Shown: piece after piece, positions 34,864-43,004 of the stretch
Position numbering within the stretch: position 1 is the first letter of the stretch
Layout of the letters: each line of letters begins with the position of its first letter
Source: Actinoplanes lobatus
GTDB taxonomy: Bacteria > Actinomycetota > Actinomycetes > Mycobacteriales > Micromonosporaceae
DNA length: 64,000 bases
Direction: 5' to 3'
NCBI RefSeq assembly: GCF_014205215.1
Contig: NZ_JACHNC010000001.1
Coordinates: 1,617,001 to 1,681,000 of the forward strand
Translations under genes and position numbers: made by a program
The notes under the pieces: generated by a model
Databases searched by the model: none
Told to the model about the DNA's origin: nothing
What the model saw: the letters and a program-made list of their open reading frames with translations, nothing else

Positions 34864-36006
34864 GTGAGATTCGCCTTTCCGAACTCCCGGAGTGCCGAGC
34901 ACTTCGCGGAACTGATCGACGACGCCGGCGGCGCCCGTCACCACCACAGCCGTGGCCAGGCCGACGAGGAGCTCCACCGGCTGGTCGCCATCGGCAACCG
35001 GCTCTCCGCGGCCCGGCCCGGCGCACCGGTCGACTCCGAGTTCCGCGTCGGCCTGCGCGCCATGCTGGTCGCCACGGCCGAGCGGGACGGCATCGGCCGC
35101 ACCGCCGTCGAGACCGATCCGGAGCCGGTCGTCGAGACCCGCAACGTCCGGCGGCTCGGCCGCCGGATACGGGCCCGCGGGGCGATCGTGATCGGCGTGG
35201 CCGCCGGCGCGATGGCCGTCTCCGGGATCTCCGCGGCCAGCGAGAGCGCCTCACCGGGCGACGCCCTGTACAGCGTGAAGCGGCAGACCGAACGGGCTCA
35301 GCTGGCGATCGCCGGATCCGATGTGACCCGGGGCGAGCTGTCCCTGGACTTCGCCCGGACCCGGCTGACCGAGGCGATCGCCATGCAGGGCGACGAGCCC
35401 GAGTTCGCGCTGGTGCTGGACGACATGGACGCCGACACCCGCAAGGGCGTACGACTGCTGACCACATCGGCCGTGTCGCAGAAGGACACCACGCCGCTGA
35501 CCACGCTGGACGGTTTCGCCACCGGGCAGCGCCGCACCTTCACCCCGGCGCTGGAGAAGCTCTCCCCGGCCAACCGGGAGCGCGCCACGGTCTCGCTGGG
35601 CCTGCTGGAGGACGTCGCCGACCGCACCGAGGACCTGCGTGCCGGCCTCGCCTGCGACAAGGTGGACCCGTCCGGGTCCGACGCGCTCGGCCCGAAGCTG
35701 CACCGCTGCGAGGGCACCGGTGACAGCGGTCCGGATGCCGGTTCGCAGCAGAACGGCACCGGCAAGACGACCGGTAGGCAGCCGGGCCAGACCGCCACGT
35801 CCAAGCCCGGCAAGAGCGGTGCCGCCGACCCGGGAAGCACCGGGACGGTGACCGTGCCGGGCACCGGCAAGGCGACCCAGCCGGGAGCGACGCCGACCGG
35901 CACGGCCGGGATCACGCCGACGCCGACCACGACCACCGGTCCGGCGGGCACCGCGAACGAGGAAGCGGACGGTGTGCTGGGCGGTCTGCTCGGCGATCTC
36001 TTCTAG
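34864..36006 (+). CDS. RsbN-like anti-sigma factor, DUF5667 membrane protein
   Basis: A protein of 380 residues from GTG 34864 (GGGGAGG before it). The N-terminal cytosolic part (about 1-98) carries FPNSRSAEHFAELIDD and a helical region expected to hold the sigma factor. One membrane helix follows (about 100-120, AIVIGVAAGAMAVSGISAA), then the DUF5667 domain outside the membrane (about 125-265, SPGDALYSVKRQTERAQLAI) and a Thr/Pro/Gly-rich tail (about 275-365). In Streptomyces venezuelae RsbN at this locus is a membrane anti-sigma factor for BldN. The homology is in gene position and architecture; binding is inferred. The gene lies 175 bp downstream of bldN. Confidence 0.8.
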   Translation: MRFAFPNSRSAEHFAELIDDAGGARHHHSRGQADEELHRLVAIGNRLSAARPGAPVDSEFRVGLRAMLVATAERDGIGRTAVETDPEPVVETRNVRRLGRRIRARGAIVIGVAAGAMAVSGISAASESASPGDALYSVKRQTERAQLAIAGSDVTRGELSLDFARTRLTEAIAMQGDEPEFALVLDDMDADTRKGVRLLTTSAVSQKDTTPLTTLDGFATGQRRTFTPALEKLSPANRERATVSLGLLEDVADRTEDLRAGLACDKVDPSGSDALGPKLHRCEGTGDSGPDAGSQQNGTGKTTGRQPGQTATSKPGKSGAADPGSTGTVTVPGTGKATQPGATPTGTAGITPTPTTTTGPAGTANEEADGVLGGLLGDLF

Positions 36007-36021
36007 AACGACGGAACTGGC

Positions 36022-36062
36022 GAGGGGCGGTGCCGGAGATCATCACTCCGGGGCCGCCCCTC
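36022..36062. terminator. Two-way terminator between the rsbN-like and acyltransferase genes
   Basis: GAGGGGCGG-TG-CCGGAG pairs with CTCCGG-GG-CCGCCCCTC around a seven-base loop. It lies 16 bp past the rsbN-like stop and before the convergent acyltransferase end. On the minus strand side a T-poor tail follows. Confidence 0.75.
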
Positions 36063-36120
36063 AACCGTCACTATAGGACGGACCGGACGGATCACTCCAG
36101 GAATTTGGCACTCGCCGAGG

Positions 36121-37107
36121 TCACGGACCGAACGGGTCCGGCCGCTTCTCCAGCAGTTCGTGCAGCGTGGCCTGGATCGTCTCCCGGACCTGATCGGCGA
36201 GGTTGTAGACGACCAGGGGATCGTCCGCGTACTCCCGCAGGTGGGCGGTCGGGATCGGCGGGCAGAACTGGATCAGCCACTTGCTCGGCAGCGGCACCAG
36301 CCCCAGCGGGCCCAGCAGCGGGAAGGTCGGGGTGACCGGGAAGTACGGCACGCCGAGCAGCCGGGCCAGCGGCTTCAGGTCGGCCAGGATCGGATAGATC
36401 TCCTCGGCGCCGACGATCGCCACCGGGACGATCGGGGTGCCGGTGCGCAGCGCCGCCGACACGAACCCGCCCCGGCCGAACCGTTGCAGCTTGTAGCGTT
36501 CGGAGAACCGCTTCCCGATGCCCTTGAAGCCCTCCGGGAAGACACCGACCAGCTGGCTCGAGTTCATCAGGCGCTCGGCGTCCGGGTTGCAGGCGACCGT
36601 GGCGCCGGCCGCACGGGCCAGCTCGCTCATCACCGGCATCCGGAAGACCAGGTCGGCGCCGAGCAGCCGGAGGTGCCGCTGACGGGGGTGCTTGTCGTGC
36701 AGCGCGACGGTCAGCATCAGCGCGTCCAGGGCGATCGTGCCGGAGTGGTTGCCCACCACGAGGCCGCTGCCGTCCAGCGGGACGTTCTCGATACCGAGCA
36801 CCTCGGTCCGGAACCAGTCCCTGTACAGGATCTTCAGCATCGGGTGGAAGACCGCCTCGGACAGCTCGGGGTCGAACCCGAACTCGTCCACCTCGTACGA
36901 TCCGGCCAGGCGACGGCGCAGGAACGCCAGGCCGCCGGCCACCCGCTGGTCCCAGACGTCCAGGCCGTCCGACGCGGCGACCGCGGGCTCCGGCTCGGGG
37001 CTCTCCGGGACGGGGCGGCGGCCGTTCACCCGCCGCACCGGCGCCGGCTCGGGCAACCGGAACTCGGTGTGCCCGGGAAACATGTCCCGATATTCGTCCT
37101 GGCTCAT
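36121..37107 (-). CDS. Lysophospholipid acyltransferase family protein
   Basis: A 328-residue protein with a Pro/Glu-rich N-terminal region (about 15-50) and an acyltransferase domain (about 110-300). The acceptor site is VVGNHSGTIALDALML: His and Asp are six residues apart rather than the usual four, a variant I recall in actinobacterial homologues. VGVFPEGFKGIGK and GTPIVPVAIVGAEEI supply the later blocks. It probably transfers an acyl chain to a lysophospholipid or related glycerol compound at the membrane. The ATG overlaps the epimerase stop (ATGA), so the two are co-translated. Confidence 0.85.
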   Translation of the reverse strand: MSQDEYRDMFPGHTEFRLPEPAPVRRVNGRRPVPESPEPEPAVAASDGLDVWDQRVAGGLAFLRRRLAGSYEVDEFGFDPELSEAVFHPMLKILYRDWFRTEVLGIENVPLDGSGLVVGNHSGTIALDALMLTVALHDKHPRQRHLRLLGADLVFRMPVMSELARAAGATVACNPDAERLMNSSQLVGVFPEGFKGIGKRFSERYKLQRFGRGGFVSAALRTGTPIVPVAIVGAEEIYPILADLKPLARLLGVPYFPVTPTFPLLGPLGLVPLPSKWLIQFCPPIPTAHLREYADDPLVVYNLADQVRETIQATLHELLEKRPDPFGP

Positions 37108-38183
37108 GCTCGGTCGCTTCCCGCCGGTGCGGGCTCGGTGGCGGCGGCCCGGACCCGGCGGATGCCGTCCAGAATCGCGTTCTCGGCGGCGGCCAGACGG
37201 TCCGCGGTGAGCGTCGAGCCGGCCGCGTGCGCCTGGATGAACTCCTCGAACGCGGCCACGGTGGTCCGCGGGGTGAAGCCGAACTCATTGATCAGCCGGG
37301 TGGTGTCCACCACTCGACCGTGCACGAAGAGGTCGATCTGGTCCAGCCCGATCTGCTCGACACCGAGGTTGCGCAGCAGGGCCGCGCCGGTGGAGAGCGC
37401 CGGCTCGGGCACCGGCAGGGAGATCCGGCCGGCCCGGCGGACGGCCTGGCTGAGCATCAGCACGCCGGAACCGGCGACGTTGAAGGTGCCCGGATGGTCC
37501 TCGGTCACCGAGCGGTGCAGGATCTCCAGCGCGTCCTCGACGTGGACGAACTGGAGCCGGGCGTCACGGCCGAGCACGGTGGGCACCACCGGCTGGGCGA
37601 AGTAGCGGGTCAGCGACGTCTCGGCGGACTCGCTGATCATCGGGGCGAACCGCAGGACGGTCGCGGCGACCTCGGGGCGGCGCCGGCGGAAACCGCGGAC
37701 GTACCCCTCGATGTCCAGGATGTCGCGGGCGAACGCGCCACGCGGAACCGCACGGGGCTCGGTGTCCTCGGTGAACACGGCCGGGTCGCGGAAGGAGGCG
37801 CCGTACGCAGCGGTGGAGGAACGCACCACCAGCTTGCGCAGCTGCGGCGCGCCCTGGGCGGCCGCCAGCACCTGCATGGTGCCGATGACGTTGTGTTCCT
37901 TCATCGCGGCACGGCCACCGTGCTGCGCGTCGGGCACGCTGGTCACGGCCAGGTGCACGACGGCTTCGGCGCCGAGATCGGCGATGGCCTCGGTGGCCGC
38001 GCGCGCGTCGGCCCGGATCCGCTCCACACCGTCGAGCAGGCCGAGAAGGCCCGCCGGCGGGTCATGCGGATCCAGACCGACGACACGGTCGATCTTCGGA
38101 TCTGCGGCGAGGCGAGCGGCCACCCGAGCGCCGAGATAACGGCTGACTCCGGTGACCACGACAACGCTGGGTGGTGAGGTCAC
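37104..38183 (-). CDS. NAD-dependent epimerase/dehydratase (extended SDR)
   Basis: A protein of 359 residues from GTG 38183. The Rossmann start VVVVTGVSRYLGARVAARL (about 7-25) is slightly divergent: GxxGxxG reads GVSRYLG. VVHLAVTSVPD, an active-site SSTAAYG region and FNVAGSGVLMLSQA follow. The usual YxxxK is not clear (RGAFARDILDIEGYV), so enzymatic activity is uncertain. A substrate cannot be named. It overlaps the acyltransferase downstream. The open frame extends to 38507 with no homology; GTG 38183 has GAAAGGTG upstream. This pair also sits beside the bS22-like and BldC-like genes in Streptomyces as I recall. Confidence 0.82.
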   Translation of the reverse strand: MTSPPSVVVVTGVSRYLGARVAARLAADPKIDRVVGLDPHDPPAGLLGLLDGVERIRADARAATEAIADLGAEAVVHLAVTSVPDAQHGGRAAMKEHNVIGTMQVLAAAQGAPQLRKLVVRSSTAAYGASFRDPAVFTEDTEPRAVPRGAFARDILDIEGYVRGFRRRRPEVAATVLRFAPMISESAETSLTRYFAQPVVPTVLGRDARLQFVHVEDALEILHRSVTEDHPGTFNVAGSGVLMLSQAVRRAGRISLPVPEPALSTGAALLRNLGVEQIGLDQIDLFVHGRVVDTTRLINEFGFTPRTTVAAFEEFIQAHAAGSTLTADRLAAAENAILDGIRRVRAAATEPAPAGSDRA

Positions 38184-38220
38184 CAAGGGTGCACCTTTCG
38201 ATGCGCGGCCTCGAACAGGA

Positions 38221-38271
38221 GGCAAGTGCCGCCGGGAGCCGGGCCATCGGCCCGGCCCGCGGTCACTTGCC
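38221..38271 (-). terminator. Terminator overlapping the bS22-like stop codon
   Basis: GGCAAGTG pairs with CACTTGCC, with inner pairs GCCGGGCC/GGCCCGGC around an ATC loop. The stem includes the last codons and TGA of the small ribosomal-protein gene (38263-38265), which is followed by the epimerase gene. Confidence 0.75.
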
Positions 38272-38364
38272 GAGACGGCGACGCTGGACGCGGGTCTTGC
38301 GCAGCAGCTTGCGGTGCTTCTTCTTCGCCATACGCTTGCGGCGCTTCTTGACCACGGAGCCCAT
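38263..38364 (-). CDS. bS22-like/AURKAIP1-type ribosomal peptide, 33 residues
   Basis: A 33-residue, extremely basic protein ([20 protein letters not shown] and on to RRRLGK) that is highly conserved in actinobacteria and usually annotated as 30S ribosomal protein bS22 or AURKAIP1/COX24 domain protein. In mycobacterial ribosome structures a protein of this type sits in the small subunit. The frame is too short for most ORF finders. ATG 38364 is the only reasonable start; an AGAGG-like site (AGGCTTTTCGT region on the minus strand) is present but weak. Its stop codon lies in the stem of its terminator. Confidence 0.9.
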   Translation of the reverse strand: MGSVVKKRRKRMAKKKHRKLLRKTRVQRRRLGK

Positions 38365-38522
38365 ACGAAAAGCCTCTCGAAACACTGATGAATGGAACCG
38401 GGAGTGCCCGGGGGCACGGCCGGAAGCCGACTGGAGGGCGCCCGGAGCGGAAACACCGATCCGGGAACCAACCGGTCCAGCGTACCGGCACGTCCCGGTC
38501 GGGCCAACAGGGCCCCGGGTCG

Positions 38523-38735
38523 TCAGGCGCTTTGCGAGAAGGCGCCGCGGAGATACTCGTGTACCGCATGCTCGGGCACCCGGAACGAGCGGCCGACCCG
38601 TACCGCGGTGAGGTCACCGCCGTGCACGAGCCGATAGACGGTCATCTTGGAAACGCGCATGAGCGCGGCCACCTCGGCCACCGTCAGGAACCGCACTTCG
38701 GCGAGCCGTTCCTCGGTTTGGGCTGGACCCGTCAT
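38523..38735 (-). CDS. BldC/MerR-like helix-turn-helix regulator
   Basis: A protein of 70 residues from ATG 38735, made almost entirely of one excisionase-type helix-turn-helix: [18 protein letters not shown] for the first two helices, [20 protein letters not shown] for the recognition helix and wing, and [13 protein letters not shown] at the end. The family includes BldC, which controls entry into development in Streptomyces by binding direct repeats. This is a paralogue of BldC (BdtA-like in position beside bldN), and its targets are unknown. The frame extends upstream to 38948 without homology. Confidence 0.88.
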   Translation of the reverse strand: MTGPAQTEERLAEVRFLTVAEVAALMRVSKMTVYRLVHGGDLTAVRVGRSFRVPEHAVHEYLRGAFSQSA

Positions 38736-38925
38736 CTCGTCGCACCGATCCTTTCCCAGGCACGATCCGCCGCGGCCGGAGGCTCCCGGACGCCGCGGGG
38801 ACAACGTGCGTGTCATCAGAACGGTATCGATACGGCTGTGACCAACGCGATACGTTCCGTGAAATGCCCAGAAAAAGTCAAGCCTGACACGCCGGATGTA
38901 TGGGGGTATCGCCCAGTTGATGCCG

Positions 38926-39846
38926 TTATTTGCGAGATGCCACGGCACGGGCCACGAAACCCATGTTCGCCGGGCGATCGGCCAGGCGGCGCATCAGGTA
39001 GCCGTACCACTGGTCGCCGTAGGGCAGGTAGATCCGCACCGTGTTGCCTCCCGCGGCCAGACGGCCCTGCTCCTCGGACCGGACCCCGTAGAGGAGCTGG
39101 AACTCGTACTCCCCGGTGGACCGGTCGAACCAGCGGGCCCGGTCCTCGGCGATCGCGATGAGCCGTGGGTCGTGAGTGGCCACCATCGGGTAGCCCTCCC
39201 CGGACATCAGGATGTTGAGGCAGCGGACGAACGACTTGTCCACGTCCAGCGCCGACTGGAAGGCCACCGACTCGGGCTCGGCGTAGGCGCCCTTGCACAG
39301 CCGGACCCGCGACCCGGCCGTGGCCAGCTCCCGGCAGTCCCCCTCGGTACGCCGCAGGTACGCCTGGAGCACCGCCCCGGTCGACGGGAAGTCCCGCCGC
39401 AGCTCCATCAGCGTCTCGAGGGTCGCGTCGGTGGTGCTGTGGTCCTCGGCGTCCAGCGTCACCGTGGTGCCCGCCTCGGCCGCCGCGGCACAGATGGCGC
39501 GCGCGTGCTCGTACGCCAGCTTCTCGTCGATCCGCTGGCCGAGCGCCGAGAGTTTCACGCTGACCTCGGCGGCGGGCGTCAGCCCGGCGCCGTGCAGACC
39601 GGCCAGGATCGCGACGTACTCGTCGCGGGCGGCGACCGCCTGTTCCACCGTCCGGGTGTCGTCGCCCAGATGATCGAGGCTCACGGCGAGGCCGTCGTCG
39701 GCCAGCTCCCGAGTGACCCGCAGGACCTCGTCGGCGCCACCGCCGGCGACGAAACGCTGCACGATGCCCTTGCTGACAGGGACGGACTCGACCAGCCGCT
39801 CGAGCCGGGCGGACCCGGCCGCGGCGAGAAACAGGGAACGGAGCAT
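38926..39846 (-). CDS. Proline dehydrogenase
   Basis: A 306-residue FAD-dependent TIM-barrel enzyme. Conserved parts include VSVKLSALGQRID (about 95), VTLDAEDHSTTDATLE, QAYLRRTEGDCREL, RLCKGAYAEPESVAFQ and YLPYGDQWYGYLMRRLADRP near the C-terminus (each split here to short pieces). It oxidises proline to pyrroline-5-carboxylate. ATG 39846 starts the family N-terminus. A GGAGG is present but about 13 bases away, so the start is likely but not certain. The P5C dehydrogenase gene is not adjacent. It is divergent from the CGNR regulator, across an inverted repeat. Confidence 0.93.
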   Translation of the reverse strand: MLRSLFLAAAGSARLERLVESVPVSKGIVQRFVAGGGADEVLRVTRELADDGLAVSLDHLGDDTRTVEQAVAARDEYVAILAGLHGAGLTPAAEVSVKLSALGQRIDEKLAYEHARAICAAAAEAGTTVTLDAEDHSTTDATLETLMELRRDFPSTGAVLQAYLRRTEGDCRELATAGSRVRLCKGAYAEPESVAFQSALDVDKSFVRCLNILMSGEGYPMVATHDPRLIAIAEDRARWFDRSTGEYEFQLLYGVRSEEQGRLAAGGNTVRIYLPYGDQWYGYLMRRLADRPANMGFVARAVASRK

Positions 39847-39908
39847 GCGCCGAGCGTAACCTCCGGGCGTGTTCCGGATGCCCCGGTGCGCCGCCGATTC
39901 GCACCGAT

Positions 39909-39939
39909 GGAGGCAGCACATGTGTGCTGCATCGCCTCC
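39909..39939. promoter_or_regulatory. Inverted repeat between proline dehydrogenase and CGNR genes
   Basis: GCAGCACA-TG-TGTGCTGC (39913-39930) is flanked by a second pair, GGAGGC (39909-39914) and GCCTCC (39934-39939). It lies between the divergent starts at 39846 and 39960, close to the likely -35 of the CGNR gene. It looks like an operator, perhaps for the CGNR regulator itself. Confidence 0.5.
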
Positions 39940-39959
39940 GGTGCCGCTACCGTTGTCGA

Positions 39960-40505
39960 GTGAACTTCGATGCGTACGCCCGGACGGCGATCGACCTCGT
40001 CAACGCCGGTCTGGACGACCTCGCCGGGTTGCGTGCCCTGTTCTCCGACGATCAGGCCTACATGCGCGATCAGGTCGCGGAGAAGGACCTCGTCGCGTTC
40101 CGCCGTGCCCAGCGCCGGCTGCGCGAGGTCTTCGAACACGGCACCGGCGGGCAGGACGCCGACGCGGTGCGGGAGCTGAACGGTCTGCTCGAGGCGTACC
40201 CGGTGCAGCCACGCATCTCCGGTCACGACGCCAGCGACTGGCACATGCACGTCACCAGCCGCGGCTCCTCGGTGAGCGCCGAATACCTGGCCGGCGCCGT
40301 GTGGGGCCTCGCCGTCTGGCTCTGCGAGTACGGCAGCGCCCGCTTCGGGATCTGCGCCGACGAGCGGTGCGGCAACGTCTATCTGGACACGTCGTCGAAC
40401 AACTGCCGCCGGTTCTGCTCGGAGCGCTGTGCCACCCGCTCGCACGTGGCCGCGCACCGGGCCCGCAAACGGGCCGCGAACACGTCGCTCACCCCCGCTT
40501 TATAG
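39960..40505 (+). CDS. CGNR zinc-finger regulator (ABATE domain)
   Basis: A 181-residue protein. The N-terminal ABATE-like helical domain (about 1-125, ending [20 protein letters not shown]) is probably a ligand sensor. The C-terminal CGNR zinc finger has [21 protein letters not shown] (metal cysteines, split here) and [19 protein letters not shown] with a basic DNA-binding end. It is a transcription regulator of unknown target. GTG 39960 is supported by TACCGT six bases upstream, a leaderless pattern. Its last 17 bases overlap the convergent sugar isomerase gene. Confidence 0.87.
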   Translation: MNFDAYARTAIDLVNAGLDDLAGLRALFSDDQAYMRDQVAEKDLVAFRRAQRRLREVFEHGTGGQDADAVRELNGLLEAYPVQPRISGHDASDWHMHVTSRGSSVSAEYLAGAVWGLAVWLCEYGSARFGICADERCGNVYLDTSSNNCRRFCSERCATRSHVAAHRARKRAANTSLTPAL

Positions 40506-41298
40506 CGGGACTGGGTTCCAGGTGGCGACGGGCGAAGGCCAGCGCCTCGCGCAGGTCGGCCTCCCGGGCCGGACGGCTCGCCGCCTTGCGGGTGTTGATC
40601 TCCAGTGCCACCGATCCGGTGAACCCCCGGCCGGCCAGCGAGCGCAGCAGCTCGGCGCACGGCTGGTTGCCGCGGCCCGGCACCAGGTGCTCGTCGCGGC
40701 CCTCGCCGGTGCCGTCGCCGAGGTGGACGTGACGCAGGCCGGCGCCCATCCGGTCGGCCATCTCCAGCGCGTCGACGCGGGACGCCGCGCAGTGCGACAG
40801 GTCCAGCGTGTACGCGTTGAAGCCGGTCTCGGTCGGATCCCAGCCCGGGTTGTAGGGCACCACCCAGCGGCCGGCCATCTTGACCGGGAACATGTTCTCC
40901 ACCGCGAAGGTCAGATCCGGATGGCGGCCGCGGACCTTGGTGAGCCCCTCGGCGAAGTTGCGTGCGTAGTCGCCCTGCCAGCGGAACGGCGGGTGCACCA
41001 CCACGGTCGGTGCACCGAGCGTCTCGGCGAGCTGGGCGGCCCGGGTCAGCCGCTCCCACGGATCGGAGCTCCACACCCGCTGGGTGACCAGCAGGCAGGG
41101 CGCGTGGACCGAGAGGACCGGCACGCCGTAGTGGTCGGCGAGGCCCTTGAGGGCGCCGGCGTCCTGGCTGACGGCGTCGGTCCACACCATGACCTCGAGA
41201 CCGTCGTAGCCGACCGTGGCCGCCATCTCGAACGCCGCCGCCGTCGGCTCGGGGAAGACCGAGGAGCTGGAGAGAAGCACGGGTACGCGGGAAGTCAC
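40489..41298 (-). CDS. Sugar phosphate isomerase/epimerase (AP endonuclease 2 fold)
   Basis: A protein of 269 residues with a TIM barrel of the IolE/xylose isomerase-like group. Metal ligands typical of the family are visible in [21 protein letters not shown] (Glu), [12 protein letters not shown] (Asp-x-x-His) and [20 protein letters not shown], and VALEINTRK (Glu). It probably interconverts a sugar phosphate or inositol derivative; the substrate is unknown. GTG 41298 has TACGCT seven bases upstream, a leaderless pattern. The 3' end overlaps the CGNR gene by 17 bases. Confidence 0.87.
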   Translation of the reverse strand: MTSRVPVLLSSSSVFPEPTAAAFEMAATVGYDGLEVMVWTDAVSQDAGALKGLADHYGVPVLSVHAPCLLVTQRVWSSDPWERLTRAAQLAETLGAPTVVVHPPFRWQGDYARNFAEGLTKVRGRHPDLTFAVENMFPVKMAGRWVVPYNPGWDPTETGFNAYTLDLSHCAASRVDALEMADRMGAGLRHVHLGDGTGEGRDEHLVPGRGNQPCAELLRSLAGRGFTGSVALEINTRKAASRPAREADLREALAFARRHLEPSPAIKRG

Positions 41299-41383
41299 GC
41301 TCTTCAGCGTAGCGGCGCGCAACAGGCACGGATATATCCGCTCTAAACGGTCATGATCCACCGGTGCGCGTACGCTGAGCCGG

Positions 41384-42247
41384 ATGAGCCGCACGCCGCC
41401 CACCCGGGAAGTACCCCTCGACTTCCCTCGGGAATGGATCGAATTCCTCGACCCCGCCGACGAACAGCATCTGGTCCGGGCCGACCTGACCTGGCTGCTC
41501 TCCCGGTGGACCTGCGTCTTCGGCTCCGCCTGCCGGGGCATCCTGCCCGGCCGCGCCGAGGACGGCTGCTGCTCGCACGGCGCGTTCTTCACCGACGCCG
41601 ACGACGAGAACCGGGTGAAGGCGGCGGCCGCGAAACTCACTCCGCAGACCTGGCAGCACTACCGGCGCGGGTTCAAGAATTACACCGAGGTGGACACGGT
41701 CGACGGGACCAAACCCGCCCGGCGGACGGCGACGCGGTCCGCGGACGGTCCCTGCGTCTTCCTCAACGAGGCGGATTTCCCCGGCGGTGGCGGCTGCGCG
41801 CTGCACGCCCAGGCTCTGCGGGACGGGGTGCACCCGCTCACCTACAAGCCGGACGTCTGCTGGCAGCTGCCGGTCCGCCGGGAGCAGGACTGGATCACCC
41901 GCCCGGACGGGACGAAGCTGCTCCAGTCCACTTTGACTGAATTCGACCGCCGCGGCTGGGGGGCGGGCGGCCACGATCTCGCGTGGTGGTGCACGTCGTC
42001 CTCGGAGGCCCACGTCGGGACCGAGCCGATGTACCTCACCTACGCCCCGGAGCTGACCGAGCTAATCGGCAAGGCCGCCTACGAGAAACTGGCCACCGTC
42101 TGCGCGGCCCGGATCAAGAGCGGCCTGATCGCGGTGCACCCGGCCACGGCCGAGGCCGGCGCCCCCAAGCGGCGAGGCGGGCGTGAGCCGGCCTCGCCGC
42201 CTTTTCCAGGGGGGTCGGGCGACCACTCACGGACGGCCTCCCGATGA
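41384..42247 (+). CDS. Conserved cysteine-rich actinobacterial protein
   Basis: A 287-residue protein without a name that I can give. It has several cysteine motifs: [41 protein letters not shown] and [10 protein letters not shown], which look like a metal or Fe-S site resembling the zinc/iron-chelating YkgJ/DUF3109 group. No membrane segment is seen. ATG 41384 has TACGCT seven bases upstream, a leaderless pattern. The final 30 or so residues (from [11 protein letters not shown]) are coded by the terminator hairpin and beyond, so the real end may once have been earlier. It is divergent from the sugar isomerase. Confidence 0.75.
   Translation: MSRTPPTREVPLDFPREWIEFLDPADEQHLVRADLTWLLSRWTCVFGSACRGILPGRAEDGCCSHGAFFTDADDENRVKAAAAKLTPQTWQHYRRGFKNYTEVDTVDGTKPARRTATRSADGPCVFLNEADFPGGGGCALHAQALRDGVHPLTYKPDVCWQLPVRREQDWITRPDGTKLLQSTLTEFDRRGWGAGGHDLAWWCTSSSEAHVGTEPMYLTYAPELTELIGKAAYEKLATVCAARIKSGLIAVHPATAEAGAPKRRGGREPASPPFPGGSGDHSRTASR
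42169..42200 (+). terminator. Terminator inside the 3' end of the cysteine-rich gene
   Basis: GCGGCGAGGC pairs perfectly with GCCTCGCCGC around 12 bases and is followed by CTTTTCC. The hairpin lies 47 bp before the annotated stop codon, so the message would end inside the ORF if it works. Confidence 0.65.
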
Positions 42248-42290
42248 CTCCATTGTCACGGCGCATGTTGTCATCACGCAAGGGTGAAAA

Positions 42291-42974
42291 TCAGGGCTCG
42301 AATTTGTAGCCCAGGCCTCGCACGGTGACGATGTAGCGCGGCGCGGACGGCTCCGGCTCCACCTTGGAACGCAGCCGCTTCACGTGCACGTCCAGCGTCT
42401 TGGTGTCGCCCACGTAGTCGGCGCCCCAGACCCGGTCGATCAGCTGGCCCCGGGTGAGCACCCGGCCGGCGTTGCGCAGCAGCAGCTCGAGCAGCTCGAA
42501 CTCCTTCAGCGGCAGCTGGACGCCGGCGCCGTCGACGGTCACCACGTGCCGTTCGACGTCCATCCGGACCGGGCCGGCGGCGAGCGTCGGGGTGCTCACC
42601 TCGGCGGCCTCGGCCCCCTGGCGGCGGAGCACCGCACGGATGCGGGCGACCAGCTCCCGCGGCGAGTACGGCTTGGTGACGTAGTCGTCCGCACCGATCT
42701 CGAGGCCGACCACCTTGTCGATCTCGCTGTCCCGGGCGGTGACCATGATGATCGGGACCGCCGAGCGCTGCCGTAGCTGACGGCAGACCTCGGTGCCGGA
42801 CATCTCCGGCAACATGAGGTCGAGTAGCACGATGTCGGCACCGGTCCGGTCGAACTGCGTGAGCGCGGAGGTTCCGGTCGCGGCGACCGAGACCTCGAAA
42901 CCCTCCTTACGCAGCATGTACGACAGGGCGTCGGAGAACGACTCCTCGTCCTCGACCACGAGCACGCGGGCCAA
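42291..42974 (-). CDS. regX3: Response regulator RegX3
   Basis: A 227-residue OmpR-type regulator. The receiver domain (1-120) has the acidic pocket VEDEESF, phosphoacceptor Asp in IVLLDLMLPEMSG and VTKPYSPRELV with the conserved Lys. The C-terminal winged helix (about 130-227) has PLKEFELLELLLRNAGRVLT and DVHVKRLRSKVEPEP. It is the phosphate-starvation regulator of actinobacteria and binds PHO-box repeats. The start is TTG at 42974 with GGAAGGA before it. It follows senX3 by 30 bp on the same strand. Confidence 0.95.
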   Translation of the reverse strand: MARVLVVEDEESFSDALSYMLRKEGFEVSVAATGTSALTQFDRTGADIVLLDLMLPEMSGTEVCRQLRQRSAVPIIMVTARDSEIDKVVGLEIGADDYVTKPYSPRELVARIRAVLRRQGAEAAEVSTPTLAAGPVRMDVERHVVTVDGAGVQLPLKEFELLELLLRNAGRVLTRGQLIDRVWGADYVGDTKTLDVHVKRLRSKVEPEPSAPRYIVTVRGLGYKFEP

Positions 42975-43004
42975 TGAAGTTCCTTCCGTCGTCGGTGGCC
43001 GGGT

